Shown: positions 32,479 through 41,476 of the stretch, in pieces | Position numbering within the stretch: the stretch's first letter is position 1 | Layout of the letters: every line of letters starts with the position of its first letter | Source: Bdellovibrionaceae bacterium UBA6776 | GTDB lineage: Bacteria; Bdellovibrionota; Bdellovibrionia; Bdellovibrionales; UBA1609 | Assembly (NCBI GenBank): GCA_002453155.1 | Contig: DKGG01000039.1 | Location: 124,001 to 188,000, forward strand | Direction of reading: 5' to 3' | Length of the DNA stretch: 64,000 bases | Made by a program: the position numbers and the translations under genes | Notes under the pieces: generated by a model | What the model was told of the DNA's origin: nothing | The model's database searches: none | Seen by the model: the letters and a program-made list of their open reading frames with translations, nothing else

Positions 32479-34062
32479 ATGAGTTCTGCTCCAGGTGTTA
32501 ACTATCTCAATGAAAAATCAGGTTTGTGGTCTTGGTTGACCACTTTGGACCACAAAAGAATTGGAATCATGTATATGATTTCTGTTCTGAGCTTTTTTGC
32601 AATTGGTGGAGCTTTTGCGATGCTGATCCGGTGGGAGCTTTTCGGCGCCGGTAAAAACATTGTGGACGCCGCCACTTACAACCAGTTTATGACTTTCCAC
32701 GGAGCGATCATGACCTTTATGGTGATCATTCCTGGAGTTCCTGCTTTCCTCGGAAATTTCTTCTTGCCGCTAATGATTGGTGCGAAGGATGTGGCCTTTC
32801 CTCGAGTGAACCTGCTCAGCTGGTACTGCTTGATGGTTGGTGCTGCGATTTCCTTCTGGTCTTTGTTCTATCACGGGGCAGATACGGGATGGACCTTCTA
32901 CACTCCCTATTCCATTCAAACGGACAATGGAACGACTTGGTTGGTTGCCGGTGCTTTTGTGATGGGATTTTCTTCGATTCTTACCGGGTTGAACTTCATC
33001 GTTACGGTCCATAAACTTCGTGCACCTGGGATGACATTCTTCCGCATGCCTTTGTTTATCTGGGGCCTTTACTCCACAGCGGTGATTCAGGTTCTGGCCA
33101 CCCCTGTTTTGGGTATTACGCTTTTGCTTTTGATCGCGGAAAGAACCATGAACATCGGGATTTTTGATCCGGCCATGGGCGGGGATCCGGTGTTGTTTCA
33201 ACACTTTTTTTGGTTCTACTCTCACCCGGCGGTTTACATCATGATTCTTCCTGCCATGGGAATTATCAGTGAATTGATCACTTGCTACTCAAAGAAAACC
33301 ATCTTCGGATACCGAGCCATTGCTTGGTCTTCCATTGGTATTGCAGCCGTTTCCTTCTTCGTTTGGGGTCACCACATGTTTGTGAGTGGTCAGTCCGAAG
33401 TTGCGGGCATTGTGTTTTCCTTCTTGACCATGTTGGTTGGAGTTCCCACTGCGATTAAAACTTTTAACTGGGTGGCAACTCTTTATAAAGGGTCCATCGA
33501 ATTCAGTGCTCCCATGTTGTTTGCATTGGGCTTCATCTTCTTGTTCACCATCGGTGGTGTAACAGGAATTATGCTTGCAGTGACAGCCGTGGATGTTCAC
33601 TTCCATGACACTTACTTTGTTGTGGCTCACTTTCACTATGTGATGGTGGGTGGAACTTTGATGGCAATCACCGGTGGGATTTATCACTGGCTGCCGAAAA
33701 TGTTCGGGAAGATGTATAACGAGGGTGTAGCTCGCTTTTCGTTCGTTTTGATCTTCATCGGCTTTAACGTGACCTTCTTTCCTCAATTTGTGTTGGGAGC
33801 GATGGGAATGCCACGAAGATATTATGATTACCTTCCGGCCTTTGAACCTTTGAATAAGGTTTCCTCTCTCGGTGCATGGACCATCGGAGTGGGTTTTCTA
33901 TTTGCTCTTTATGTGGTGGTAGACTGTATCCTTCGAGGGAAAAAGGCTCCGGACAATCCTTGGGGCGCAAAAACTCTCGAGTGGCAAACCAGCTCTCCGC
34001 CACCTCATGAAAACTTCACCACTCAGCCGGTGGTAACAGGAGGCCCTTATGAGTACCGCTAA
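32479..34062 (+). CDS. ctaD: Cytochrome c oxidase subunit I
   Basis: A 527-residue, twelve-helix subunit holding heme a, heme a3 and CuB. Recognisable pieces are MTFHGAIMTFMV (heme a His), FFWFYSHPAVYIMILP and WGHHMFVSG (CuB ligands), and the AHFHYVMVGG His pair near the end. It is the catalytic core that reduces oxygen and pumps protons. The start is behind GAGGAAA. It overlaps ctaE by 14 bases. Length and motifs are intact. Confidence 0.97.
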   Translation: MSSAPGVNYLNEKSGLWSWLTTLDHKRIGIMYMISVLSFFAIGGAFAMLIRWELFGAGKNIVDAATYNQFMTFHGAIMTFMVIIPGVPAFLGNFFLPLMIGAKDVAFPRVNLLSWYCLMVGAAISFWSLFYHGADTGWTFYTPYSIQTDNGTTWLVAGAFVMGFSSILTGLNFIVTVHKLRAPGMTFFRMPLFIWGLYSTAVIQVLATPVLGITLLLLIAERTMNIGIFDPAMGGDPVLFQHFFWFYSHPAVYIMILPAMGIISELITCYSKKTIFGYRAIAWSSIGIAAVSFFVWGHHMFVSGQSEVAGIVFSFLTMLVGVPTAIKTFNWVATLYKGSIEFSAPMLFALGFIFLFTIGGVTGIMLAVTAVDVHFHDTYFVVAHFHYVMVGGTLMAITGGIYHWLPKMFGKMYNEGVARFSFVLIFIGFNVTFFPQFVLGAMGMPRRYYDYLPAFEPLNKVSSLGAWTIGVGFLFALYVVVDCILRGKKAPDNPWGAKTLEWQTSSPPPHENFTTQPVVTGGPYEYR

Positions 34063-34714
34063 TACGACGGAATACCATCACCACACCGCACATCACTTTG
34101 ACAGTGCGGATGCGGAATACAGAGCGAGCAAGCTTGGTCTTTGGGTGTTCCTGATGACAGAGATCCTCATGTTTGGGGGCTTGTTTGTTGGATACATCAT
34201 CTATCATCAAAAAATGCCAGAGACTTTTGCTGCGGGTTCTAAGTTTTTGGATTGGAAATTGGGAAGTCTGAATACAGTCATTCTGATTTTCAGTTCTTTG
34301 ACTATGGCTTTGAGCATTTACTACGCTCAGATCGGTAAAAAGGCGATGGTTCTGTACAACTTGTACATCACCTTTTTTTGCGGTGTCGGTTTTATGGTTG
34401 TAAAGAGCATCGAGTACAGCCATAAGATTCATGATGGGCTCCTACCCGGAAGTCTTTTTCATCACGCAGCTGAGGCTGGCAGTGCTGGAGTGGCCCATTT
34501 GCCCATCTATTTTAGTTTTTACTTTGTGATGACAGGTCTTCACGGTTCTCACGTGTTGGTGGGGATGGGGCTCATCGCATGGTTGATCGTACGTGCCCAC
34601 AAAGGACATTTTGGACCTCAGTATTATACACCACTTGAGTGTGTCGGTCTTTTTTGGCATTTGGTGGATTTGATTTGGATTTATCTATTCCCTTTACTTT
34701 ATCTTGTGGGCTAA
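34049..34714 (+). CDS. ctaE: Cytochrome c oxidase subunit III
   Basis: A 221-residue subunit with five or more hydrophobic helices. Family blocks are KLGLWVFLMTEILMFGGLF, SLTMALSIYYA and FWHLVDLIWIYLFPLLYL near the end. Short form compared with mitochondrial COX3. It stabilises subunit I. It begins within the last codons of ctaD (14-base overlap), so the two are translationally coupled. The His-rich N-terminus (HHHTAHHFD) is unusual but soluble. Confidence 0.95.
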   Translation: MSTANTTEYHHHTAHHFDSADAEYRASKLGLWVFLMTEILMFGGLFVGYIIYHQKMPETFAAGSKFLDWKLGSLNTVILIFSSLTMALSIYYAQIGKKAMVLYNLYITFFCGVGFMVVKSIEYSHKIHDGLLPGSLFHHAAEAGSAGVAHLPIYFSFYFVMTGLHGSHVLVGMGLIAWLIVRAHKGHFGPQYYTPLECVGLFWHLVDLIWIYLFPLLYLVG

Positions 34715-34723
34715 GGAGGCAAC

Positions 34724-35032
34724 ATGTCTGGACCTAACGAACATCACATTGTTCCACTCAAAACGTTTTTAGGGGTTTTTGCCACATTGATGTTTTTGAC
34801 AGTAATGACCGTAGTTGTGGCTCAGTTTCACTTTGGAGCCTGGAATACAGTTGTAGCCATGGCGATCGCTTCTTTGAAGGCGTTCTTTGTTCTCGCCTAT
34901 TTCATGCATTTGAAATATGACGACAAAGTTTTTTTGGTGGGATTTTTACTCTCCATCTTCTTTTTGATCGTCATGTACTTCTTTAGCGTTCTCGATATCA
35001 GCACTCGACCCGTTCTGAACGGGATTTTATAA
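34724..35032 (+). CDS. ctaF: Cytochrome c oxidase subunit IV-like
   Basis: A 102-residue protein with three membrane helices (~14-33, 40-60, 72-92). The pattern ASLKAFFVLAYFMHLKYDDK is typical of the prokaryotic COX4 / CyoD-like family. It lies 9 bases after ctaE behind AAGGAGG and closes the oxidase operon, just ahead of a terminator. Confidence 0.88.
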   Translation: MSGPNEHHIVPLKTFLGVFATLMFLTVMTVVVAQFHFGAWNTVVAMAIASLKAFFVLAYFMHLKYDDKVFLVGFLLSIFFLIVMYFFSVLDISTRPVLNGIL

Positions 35033-35049
35033 GAATTTCTCAGTGAAAG

Positions 35050-35075
35050 AGGGCAGGGTGACCTGCCCTTCCTTT
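35050..35075 (+). terminator. rho-independent terminator after the oxidase operon
   Basis: GGGCAGG, loop GTGA, CCTGCCC followed by TTCCTTTT. A strong GC stem with a T-rich tail. ctaB lies 37 bases beyond, so it may have its own promoter or depend on readthrough. Confidence 0.75.
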
Positions 35076-35112
35076 TGCAAGTCCGGGCAAACTCAGGTAG
35101 GGTCTGCCCATC

Positions 35113-35994
35113 ATGCTGAAAGCCTATTTCGTCCTCACAAAATCTGGAATTGTTGTCTTCGCGATCATCAGTGCTTTGGCCGGATACGGAATCAGTTTAA
35201 ATCCTTTCGAAACTTTTGATCCCCTTGCTCCTCTCTTTTTGATTTTTGGTTTGTATTTTGTTTCCAGTGGAAGCTTTGCACTCAACCAGGCTCAAGAGTG
35301 GAAGCTGGATGCATTGATGGATCGAACGAAAAATCGACCCATCCCATTGGCCCAGTTGGCACCTTGGCAGGCCTGGAGTGTGGGATTTTTGTGGTGCATT
35401 TTAGGTTTGATCTTTTTGTTGGCTTTGGGGCCTTGGCCTGCGGGCTTGGCCTTGCTGACGATCTTTCTTTACAACGGTGTGTACACGATGTTTTGGAAAC
35501 GGCGTTGGGCTTTTGCGGCTGTTCCTGGCGCCATCCCTGGGGCCATGCCGGTGGTGATTGGCTACTCGGTCAACGAAACCCAGCTTTGGACCGCAGAATG
35601 TTTCTACCTTTTTATGATTATGTTTTTGTGGCAGATGCCTCACTTTTGGAGTTTGGCCATTCGCTACCAAAAAGATTATCAACAGGGTGGATTTCCTGTA
35701 TTACCTACGCGGTTAGGAATTGAGCGCACTCTTTATCACATGGGTCTGTACTTGATCACCTATGTGGGAGTGGCATTGGCGGCGCCTTGGTTTCTTCACG
35801 TAAATTTGCTGTATTTGCTTTTGGTTCTTCCGATTTCGTTGAAGTTGGTTTGGGAATTTTTTAAGTATTTCCAAGCCGGTGCACAGAAGTCTTGGATTCG
35901 GTTTTTCTTATGGATCAATTTAAGTCTCTTGGTTTACCTGTTGGTTCCCGTGGCGGACCGTTGGGTTTACTTTTGGATGAGCGGAAGGATTTAA
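35113..35994 (+). CDS. ctaB: Protoheme IX farnesyltransferase (heme O synthase)
   Basis: A 293-residue, multi-helix UbiA-family prenyltransferase that attaches farnesyl to protoheme IX. The active-site stretch is NQAQEWKLDALMDRTKNRP, in which the usual NDxxDxxxD becomes NQAQEWKLD: the first Asp pair is altered, but D-x-x-MxRTxxRP is kept. A second site is MFLWQMPHFWSLAIRYQKDY. It supplies heme O to CtaA, encoded next with its ATG directly after the ctaB stop. Function is secure from context. Confidence 0.93.
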   Translation: MLKAYFVLTKSGIVVFAIISALAGYGISLNPFETFDPLAPLFLIFGLYFVSSGSFALNQAQEWKLDALMDRTKNRPIPLAQLAPWQAWSVGFLWCILGLIFLLALGPWPAGLALLTIFLYNGVYTMFWKRRWAFAAVPGAIPGAMPVVIGYSVNETQLWTAECFYLFMIMFLWQMPHFWSLAIRYQKDYQQGGFPVLPTRLGIERTLYHMGLYLITYVGVALAAPWFLHVNLLYLLLVLPISLKLVWEFFKYFQAGAQKSWIRFFLWINLSLLVYLLVPVADRWVYFWMSGRI

Positions 35995-36921
35995 ATGGAA
36001 AATGGTGTGGGTTTGAACCCCTACAACTTGCCTCCATGGTTTTTAAAAACTCTCAAGTTTCTCTTATTTGAAGTTTTCTTTTTGATCGCATTGGGTGGAT
36101 CGGTTCGCGTGATGAATGCGGGCTTGGCATGTCCGGATTGGCCACTTTGTTTTGGGGATGTAATTCCCGATTACCATCCACAGGTTTATTTAGAATTTAT
36201 CCACCGAGTTTTGGCAGGGTTTATTGCTCTGACCACCTGTGGGTTGATGGTTTACCTATGGAGGAAGCCTTCCGTTCCGCGAGGTCTTCAATGGCTGGGT
36301 GGATTGACCATTTTGCTTTTGGCGTCTCAAGTGGTGATGGGTGGGTTGACCGTTTTGCTTCAACTTCACTCCAAAGTGGTGGCCGCTCATTTGGGGTTGG
36401 CGCTGTGTTTTTACATGTCTTTACTTTGGATTTATTTGAGCTTAAAGGGAAATGCTCTCCGTGAAGAAGTGCCCCGTTGGGTAGGCCGTTCCAGCATTGC
36501 TCTGGTGTTTGTGATTTTTGCTCAGGTGATCTTGGGAGGATTGGTGGCATCCAACTACGCTTCGTTGGTGTGTTTGGATTTTCCCACCTGTCATGGTCAA
36601 TGGTTCCCCACTTTTCGTGGAATCATCGGACTGCAAGTGATTCACCGAACTTTTGCCTACTTTGTGGTCTTGAGCGGAATAGCTCATTTCTTTGTGATTC
36701 GAAAGCACGTGAAGGACCTGGCCTATCGAAAAGCGGCCCGCACTTTGGCCATTTTAGTTTTGGTGCAGTTGGGCGTGGGAATTTCCAATGTGCTTCTTAA
36801 AGTTCCACCCTTGATCGCAGTCACCCACTTGGTTGTGGCCACCGCACTTCTCGGCCTCGCCCTCTTCTGCGCCAAAAGGTACCTGCTTCTATTTCCGATA
36901 CACACCGTGTCGCAGAAATAG
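35995..36921 (+). CDS. ctaA: Heme A synthase (CtaA/COX15)
   Basis: A 308-residue protein with eight membrane helices that oxidises heme O to heme A. The repeated heme-binding signature is visible: GGSVRVMNAGLACPDWPLCFG with FIHRVLAGF in the first half, and LVASNYASLVCLDFPTCHG with VIHRTFAYF in the second. The latter half keeps the conserved Cys pair. Start is 0 bases after ctaB. It completes the genes needed to build an aa3/caa3 oxidase in this window. Confidence 0.94.
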   Translation: MENGVGLNPYNLPPWFLKTLKFLLFEVFFLIALGGSVRVMNAGLACPDWPLCFGDVIPDYHPQVYLEFIHRVLAGFIALTTCGLMVYLWRKPSVPRGLQWLGGLTILLLASQVVMGGLTVLLQLHSKVVAAHLGLALCFYMSLLWIYLSLKGNALREEVPRWVGRSSIALVFVIFAQVILGGLVASNYASLVCLDFPTCHGQWFPTFRGIIGLQVIHRTFAYFVVLSGIAHFFVIRKHVKDLAYRKAARTLAILVLVQLGVGISNVLLKVPPLIAVTHLVVATALLGLALFCAKRYLLLFPIHTVSQK

Positions 36922-36929
36922 GTTTTCCA

Positions 36930-37907
36930 TCAATAGGGTTTAGAATTTTTAGGGTCCCCAAGGAACTCTTCAAGGGCCTTTCTTTGAGTGGCGAGGTGGC
37001 CGGAGCCATATACGATAAGCACTCGGTCATGCAATTGAAGTGCAGTCTGAATTTTCTCAATAATGAAAAGGTCGCGAATCTTACCGGTCGTTGCAGCGAG
37101 GCGGTTTAGGAGAGTTCCGGTTTCGTTAGGTGCAATATCGTTATTTTTAATGGTTTCAGGTTTAAAGGTTCGACCCATATTGCTCTTAAACCACGCCTGG
37201 AATGAAGTTAAATCGTACTCACTAGCAAGGGGTATTGTTTTTCGAATCAAATTTATTTCTCGGTTTATGAGATTTCCGATCTCATTTTCAGAATGTCCCT
37301 CCATAAACCATTGGGGAATTTGCCTGACGATATAGTATGCAACCAAATCTTCGATTGAATACCCAAGTTTGGAAATTTGCCCATAGACATATTTGTCGTT
37401 TGGTTCACCGCCAATAAAAGGTACTGAATTTTTAACAGCTAAATGAGCCGTGTAGAGCAACTCTGGGCAAGATTTGAAATTTGTCAGTGCGCAATTTTTT
37501 GCGGCATCCACAACTGCGGTAGGGGACTCTCCCATCTCTGTTGGAAATCCTTCGGCGATTACAAATTGAGGTTTCATTTTCAAAAATGCAGATTTTATGG
37601 TTTGGAAGGTCGGACTTTCCTCATCAGTCGAATGGCTGGCTCCGACAAAAATTAGATATTTGTCACATTGCTTGAACTCACTCATAAAAGGAGGCTGAAA
37701 AGGTTCACTGACCTGCAAACTCTCAGACCAAACTTCTATTTTATCAAAATCAATTGTTGTTGGGAGGCTACATTCGAGAGGATTCTTTCGAAATGTTCCT
37801 TGAGCCTCATAGAGCCAACTTAATCCAGTCATTGATATGGCAAATAGAACCAATGACCCATAACCCCAAACTCTTCGAGACTTCAATTTTTTACCATCAA
37901 TCAACAT
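36930..37907 (-). CDS. TraB/GumN (TIKI)-like membrane-anchored protein
   Basis: A 325-residue protein: one N-terminal membrane helix (about 16-35), then an extracytoplasmic domain. Motifs fit the TraB/PrgY/GumN (TIKI) superfamily: YLIFVGASHSTDEE, FVIAEGFPTEMGE, RDLFIIEKIQ and the closing LIVYGSGHLATQ. TIKI proteins are metal-dependent proteases in animals; bacterial members are poorly known. The ATG at 37907 is chosen because GGAGGGGGTGAG lies just upstream. An earlier ATG at 37922 lies within that site. It is convergent with ctaA, only 8 bases apart. Confidence 0.65.
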   Translation of the reverse strand: MLIDGKKLKSRRVWGYGSLVLFAISMTGLSWLYEAQGTFRKNPLECSLPTTIDFDKIEVWSESLQVSEPFQPPFMSEFKQCDKYLIFVGASHSTDEESPTFQTIKSAFLKMKPQFVIAEGFPTEMGESPTAVVDAAKNCALTNFKSCPELLYTAHLAVKNSVPFIGGEPNDKYVYGQISKLGYSIEDLVAYYIVRQIPQWFMEGHSENEIGNLINREINLIRKTIPLASEYDLTSFQAWFKSNMGRTFKPETIKNNDIAPNETGTLLNRLAATTGKIRDLFIIEKIQTALQLHDRVLIVYGSGHLATQRKALEEFLGDPKNSKPY

Positions 37908-37980
37908 TCTCACCCCCTCCATTGATTCTGAAACCCACTTCTAAAAAGTGCTCAAAGATAGGTCAACTAAATTGCTGGGC

Positions 37981-38634
37981 CTATTCCGAATCCGGTTGGT
38001 TGTCGGGATGGGCTTTGAGAACAGCGGGATGAGATTCCAAATGATTCAAGATCTTATGAATGGTGGGGTAGGAATCCATTTCCACTCCAAAGCGGCGGCT
38101 GGAAAAGGCCTGAGCAATTAAAAAGCAATCGGCAGCCGTCCAATCCGCTCCCACACAATGGGACTTTGAGGTTTCCTTCAACAGTGTTTCAACCGAAGCC
38201 AAACCCTTTCGGATCCAATGTTGGGTCCACTCACTTTGAACCTTTTTGTCCAACCCCAAAGACTCCAAATGTTGAAGGACCTTGAGGTTTTGCAAAGGTT
38301 GGATCCCGCTGTTGATAAACTCACAAATTTGAATCACTCGAGCTTCAACCTGTGAATCTTCCGGAAAAAGCCGAGGGCTGGCCTCCAAATGATCCAAGTA
38401 TTTCAAGATGGCCATGCTTTCAGAAAGTACAAAATCTCCATGGCGAAGGCTGGGTACATGAAGCATGGGATTGATCTGGGCATAATCCGAAGTTCGCTGC
38501 TGACCTCCGTCTTTGAGCAAATGCACCCCGTGATATTCCACCTCTAACCCTTTTAGGGCGAGGCCAATCCGCACCCGGTAGGAGGCCGAGCTTCGGTAGT
38601 AACTGTATAAAATCACTTTATTTTTAGCAGACAC
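37981..38634 (-). CDS. maiA: Maleylacetoacetate isomerase (zeta-class GST)
   Basis: A 217-residue glutathione-transferase-fold enzyme. The N-terminal SSASYRVRIGLALKGL matches the zeta signature S-S-C-S-x-R-V-R. INPMLHVPSL and LSESMAILKYLD give the cis-Pro/SNAIL region. In tyrosine and phenylalanine breakdown it turns 4-maleylacetoacetate into fumarylacetoacetate. The Cys of the usual motif is replaced by Ala. The GTG at 38634 follows AGGAGG. It is divergent from the fumarylacetoacetase-family gene, which supports the assignment. Confidence 0.85.
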   Translation of the reverse strand: MSAKNKVILYSYYRSSASYRVRIGLALKGLEVEYHGVHLLKDGGQQRTSDYAQINPMLHVPSLRHGDFVLSESMAILKYLDHLEASPRLFPEDSQVEARVIQICEFINSGIQPLQNLKVLQHLESLGLDKKVQSEWTQHWIRKGLASVETLLKETSKSHCVGADWTAADCFLIAQAFSSRRFGVEMDSYPTIHKILNHLESHPAVLKAHPDNQPDSE

Positions 38635-38676
38635 AGGGCCTCCTCGGGGTGTCGCAGCGAGCCGTGATCCTGCTCA

Positions 38677-38682
38677 TATAAT
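38677..38682 (+). promoter_or_regulatory. TATAAT -10 element before the FAH-family gene
   Basis: A perfect TATAAT ends 18 bases before the ATG at 38701. No good -35 lies 16-18 bases upstream, so an activator may be needed. The region is only 66 bases and must also hold the maiA promoter. Confidence 0.35.
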
Positions 38683-38700
38683 CTGCGAAAAAGATCCATC

Positions 38701-39684
38701 ATGAAATTAGCAACAATAAATAATAAAAGCCGCGACGGTGAGCTTATCGTTGTTTCTCAGGACAATCAAAGAGCGGTCAAAGCACCGCACGTCGCAAAAT
38801 GTTTAAGAGAGGCCATCGAAAATTGGGCCACGGCAAAACCTCAATTGGAGGCTTTGTACAACAAGCTGAATGAAGGCACCTGCGAAGAGGCCTTTGATGT
38901 GGACTCAGTTTCTCTTCATTCTCCACTTCCGCGTGCTTTTCAGTGGGCGGACGGTTCGGCCTTTATCCATCACATCAAATTGGTTCGTATGGCGCGAAAT
39001 GCTCCTCTTCCCGAAACTTTGGAAACAGTTCCTTTGATGTACCAAGGGGGGAGTGATTCCTTTTTGGCTCCTAAAGAAGACATCCCCCAAGTGGATTTCA
39101 GCCACGGAACAGATTTCGAAGGTGAAGTGGGCGTCATTCTGGATGACGTTCCCATGGGCGTGACTCCAGAGGAGGCTCTGGAGAAAATTGTCCTTTTTGT
39201 CATCATCAACGATGTTTCTTTGCGAGGTTTGATTCCCGAGGAATTGGCTCAAGGATTTGGCTTTTTCCAAAGCAAACCCTCTTCCGCCTTTGCTCCCTTT
39301 GCGGTGACGGCAGACGAGTTGAATGGGGCCTATCAAGATGGTCGCATTCATTTGCCTCTGCAAGTGACCTACAACGGGGAGTTTTTCGGCAAAGCAAATG
39401 CGGGTGCTATGCACTTTCACTTTGGTCAGTTGATTGCCCATGCGGCTCGCACCCGTCCTTTGGCGGCAGGCACAATCATAGGAAGCGGTACGGTTTCCAA
39501 TGAAAATCCTGAAGTGGGAAGCAGCTGTCTGGCTGAAAAAAGGATGATCGAGAAAATTAACGAGGGAACGATCAAAACTCCATTTATGAAGGTGGGTGAC
39601 ACCATCAAAATGGAAATGATTGATTCTCAAGGCCGAAATCTTTTTGGAACGATTGAGCAGAAAGTTGTCGCTTACAAAAAATAA
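38701..39684 (+). CDS. Fumarylacetoacetate hydrolase family protein
   Basis: A 327-residue FAH-superfamily enzyme. The metal site is seen as DFEGEVGVILDD (Glu residues) with the later DVSLRGL Asp. QSKPSSAFAPFAV and GTIIGSGTVSNENPEVGSSCLAEKR are further family blocks. In the pathway it cuts fumarylacetoacetate into fumarate and acetoacetate; many FAH-fold proteins do other reactions, so the neighbour maiA is what makes this specific. The 5' region begins MKLATINNKSRDGELIVV, typical of bacterial FAHs. The end overlaps purN. Confidence 0.88.
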   Translation: MKLATINNKSRDGELIVVSQDNQRAVKAPHVAKCLREAIENWATAKPQLEALYNKLNEGTCEEAFDVDSVSLHSPLPRAFQWADGSAFIHHIKLVRMARNAPLPETLETVPLMYQGGSDSFLAPKEDIPQVDFSHGTDFEGEVGVILDDVPMGVTPEEALEKIVLFVIINDVSLRGLIPEELAQGFGFFQSKPSSAFAPFAVTADELNGAYQDGRIHLPLQVTYNGEFFGKANAGAMHFHFGQLIAHAARTRPLAAGTIIGSGTVSNENPEVGSSCLAEKRMIEKINEGTIKTPFMKVGDTIKMEMIDSQGRNLFGTIEQKVVAYKK

Positions 39685-40273
39685 AGCCAAAGTTTTAGTT
39701 TTAGCTTCAGGAGGAGGAACCACCTTCGAAGCACTGGTCCGTGAAGCTCAAAAAAATTCGTTCAATTACGAAGTTGTGGGAGTGGTGACAAATCGCCGCT
39801 CGGCGGGCGTGATTCAGCTTGCGGACAACTTGAACATTTCCAGTCACTACATTCCCTTTGACTCAGATTTTCCAGAAGAATTTTTCGATGATGTTCTAGA
39901 ACTTGCAGAAGAGATGGAAGTTGATTTCATTGCCTTGGCGGGATTTCTGCTTTTGATTCGTGAACCCTTGCTCTCCAGATTTTCAGGAAAAATTTTAAAC
40001 ACTCACCCCGCATTGCTCCCAAAATTTGGAGGAAAAGGTCTTTATGGAGATCATGTTCATCAAGCGGTGTTGGATGCAGGAGAAAAAGAATCTGGTGTCA
40101 CAGTTCATTTGGTGAACGAGAACTATGACGAAGGCCAAATTTTAGGTGCTGAAAAGGTAGATGTTCTTGCCGAAGATGATTTGAAGTCTCTTTCAGAAAG
40201 AGTGAGAGCTGTGGAGAGAGTCTTCTTCCCAAAGGTGCTGAACCAGTTCGTGACAACGCAAGGATTTGGTTGA
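39665..40273 (+). CDS. purN: Phosphoribosylglycinamide formyltransferase
   Basis: About 202 residues; transfers formyl from 10-formyl-THF to GAR in purine synthesis. Motifs are VLASGGGTTFEALV at the substrate site, VVTNRRSAGV, and the catalytic NTHPALLPKFGGKG with Asn and His, plus SGVTVHLVNENYDEGQIL containing the catalytic Asp. The TTG at 39665 starts it inside the last codons of the FAH gene; the frame runs further upstream with no good start, so the N-terminus is uncertain by a few residues. No purM neighbours it. Confidence 0.9.
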   Translation: MSLTKNKAKVLVLASGGGTTFEALVREAQKNSFNYEVVGVVTNRRSAGVIQLADNLNISSHYIPFDSDFPEEFFDDVLELAEEMEVDFIALAGFLLLIREPLLSRFSGKILNTHPALLPKFGGKGLYGDHVHQAVLDAGEKESGVTVHLVNENYDEGQILGAEKVDVLAEDDLKSLSERVRAVERVFFPKVLNQFVTTQGFG

Positions 40274-40306
40274 TACGTTTTTTGAATCCATGTTCCGGGG
40301 GGAATT

Positions 40307-41458
40307 ATGAAAAAGTTTATTTTTGGGTCACTGATTTTGTCATTTTTCAACTTCGGTATGATCGGCTGTACGGGAAATTCGGACAAAGCTTCAAATGATT
40401 CTGAAATTCGCATTGGGCAGTTTGGATCTTTAACAGGAGCAGAGGCTACGTTTGGCCAAAGCACAGACAAAGGCATTCGTTTGGCCATTGATGCGGTCAA
40501 TGCTGCCGGCGGAGTCAAAGGCAAAAAAATCAAATTGATCACCGAGGACAATCAAGGAAAGCCTGATGAAGCAGCTGCTGTGGTGAAGAAATTGATCACT
40601 CAAGACAACGTCCTTGCACTGCTCGGAGAGGTTGCCAGCAATCGATCTTTGGCAGCAGCTCCCATTGCGCAACAGTTTCGAATTCCGATGATTTCTCCCA
40701 GTTCAACAAATCCAAAAGTGACAGAAATTGGAAACTACATTTTTCGGGTGTGTTTTATTGATCCTTTTCAAGGTCCGGTTATGGCTAAGTTTGCTTTTGA
40801 AGATTTGAAAGTGAAAAAGGTCGCAATCTTAAAAGATTTAAAATCGGATTACAGTTTGGGTTTGACCGAATTCTTTGAGAAGAAATTTAAAGAGTTGGGT
40901 GGAGAAATCACTTCCATTCAAAACTTTCAAACAGGTGACACAGATTTTAAAGCTCAATTGACGGCCATTCGAAGCGAAAAACCGGATGCGATTTTTATTC
41001 CGGCCTATTACACCGAAGTGGGGTTGATTGCTCGTCAGGCTCGTCAACTTGGAATCAAGGCCACGCTTTTAGGTGGGGATGGTTGGGACAGTCCTAAGCT
41101 CTTTGAAATTGGTGGCGAAGCCATTGAAGGTGCTTATTACTCAAACCATTACAGCACCGAGAGCCCCAATCCTGCGACTCAAGAGTTTATTAAGAAGTAC
41201 AAAGAAAAATACAGCGAAACTCCAGATGGGATGGCTGCTTCTGGATATGATGCGGCTCGAGTTTTGGTTCAAGCTTTGGAGAAAGTGGATGAGCTGACTC
41301 CAGATAAGGTTCGAGAGGCGATCGCTGAAACTAAAGATTTCAAAGGTGCTACAGGAACCATAACCATTGATCAAAACCGCAACGCAGACAAAGAAGCTTT
41401 TATTGTTCAAGTAAAGGACAAAGGCTTAAAATTCATTCGAACCTTGTCGTTAAAATAG
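40307..41458 (+). CDS. livK: Branched-chain amino acid ABC transporter, substrate-binding lipoprotein
   Basis: A 383-residue type I periplasmic binding protein. Lipobox MIGC gives Cys21, then RIGQFGSLTGAEATFGQST, NAAGGVKGKKIKLITEDNQGKPDEA and GEVASNRSLAAAPIAQ are typical of LivJ/LivK. It captures leucine-type amino acids or peptides and hands them to LivHM. It is first in the operon and behind a GGGGGG ribosome site. The exact ligand cannot be read from sequence. Confidence 0.9.
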   Translation: MKKFIFGSLILSFFNFGMIGCTGNSDKASNDSEIRIGQFGSLTGAEATFGQSTDKGIRLAIDAVNAAGGVKGKKIKLITEDNQGKPDEAAAVVKKLITQDNVLALLGEVASNRSLAAAPIAQQFRIPMISPSSTNPKVTEIGNYIFRVCFIDPFQGPVMAKFAFEDLKVKKVAILKDLKSDYSLGLTEFFEKKFKELGGEITSIQNFQTGDTDFKAQLTAIRSEKPDAIFIPAYYTEVGLIARQARQLGIKATLLGGDGWDSPKLFEIGGEAIEGAYYSNHYSTESPNPATQEFIKKYKEKYSETPDGMAASGYDAARVLVQALEKVDELTPDKVREAIAETKDFKGATGTITIDQNRNADKEAFIVQVKDKGLKFIRTLSLK

Positions 41459-41476
41459 ATTTCGCGGAGGAAGGGC

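Noticed and set aside
36889..36921. Terminator at the end of ctaA
   Set aside because: CTATTTC...GAAATAG is an imperfect hairpin inside the coding end with no T-tract; left as unproven.
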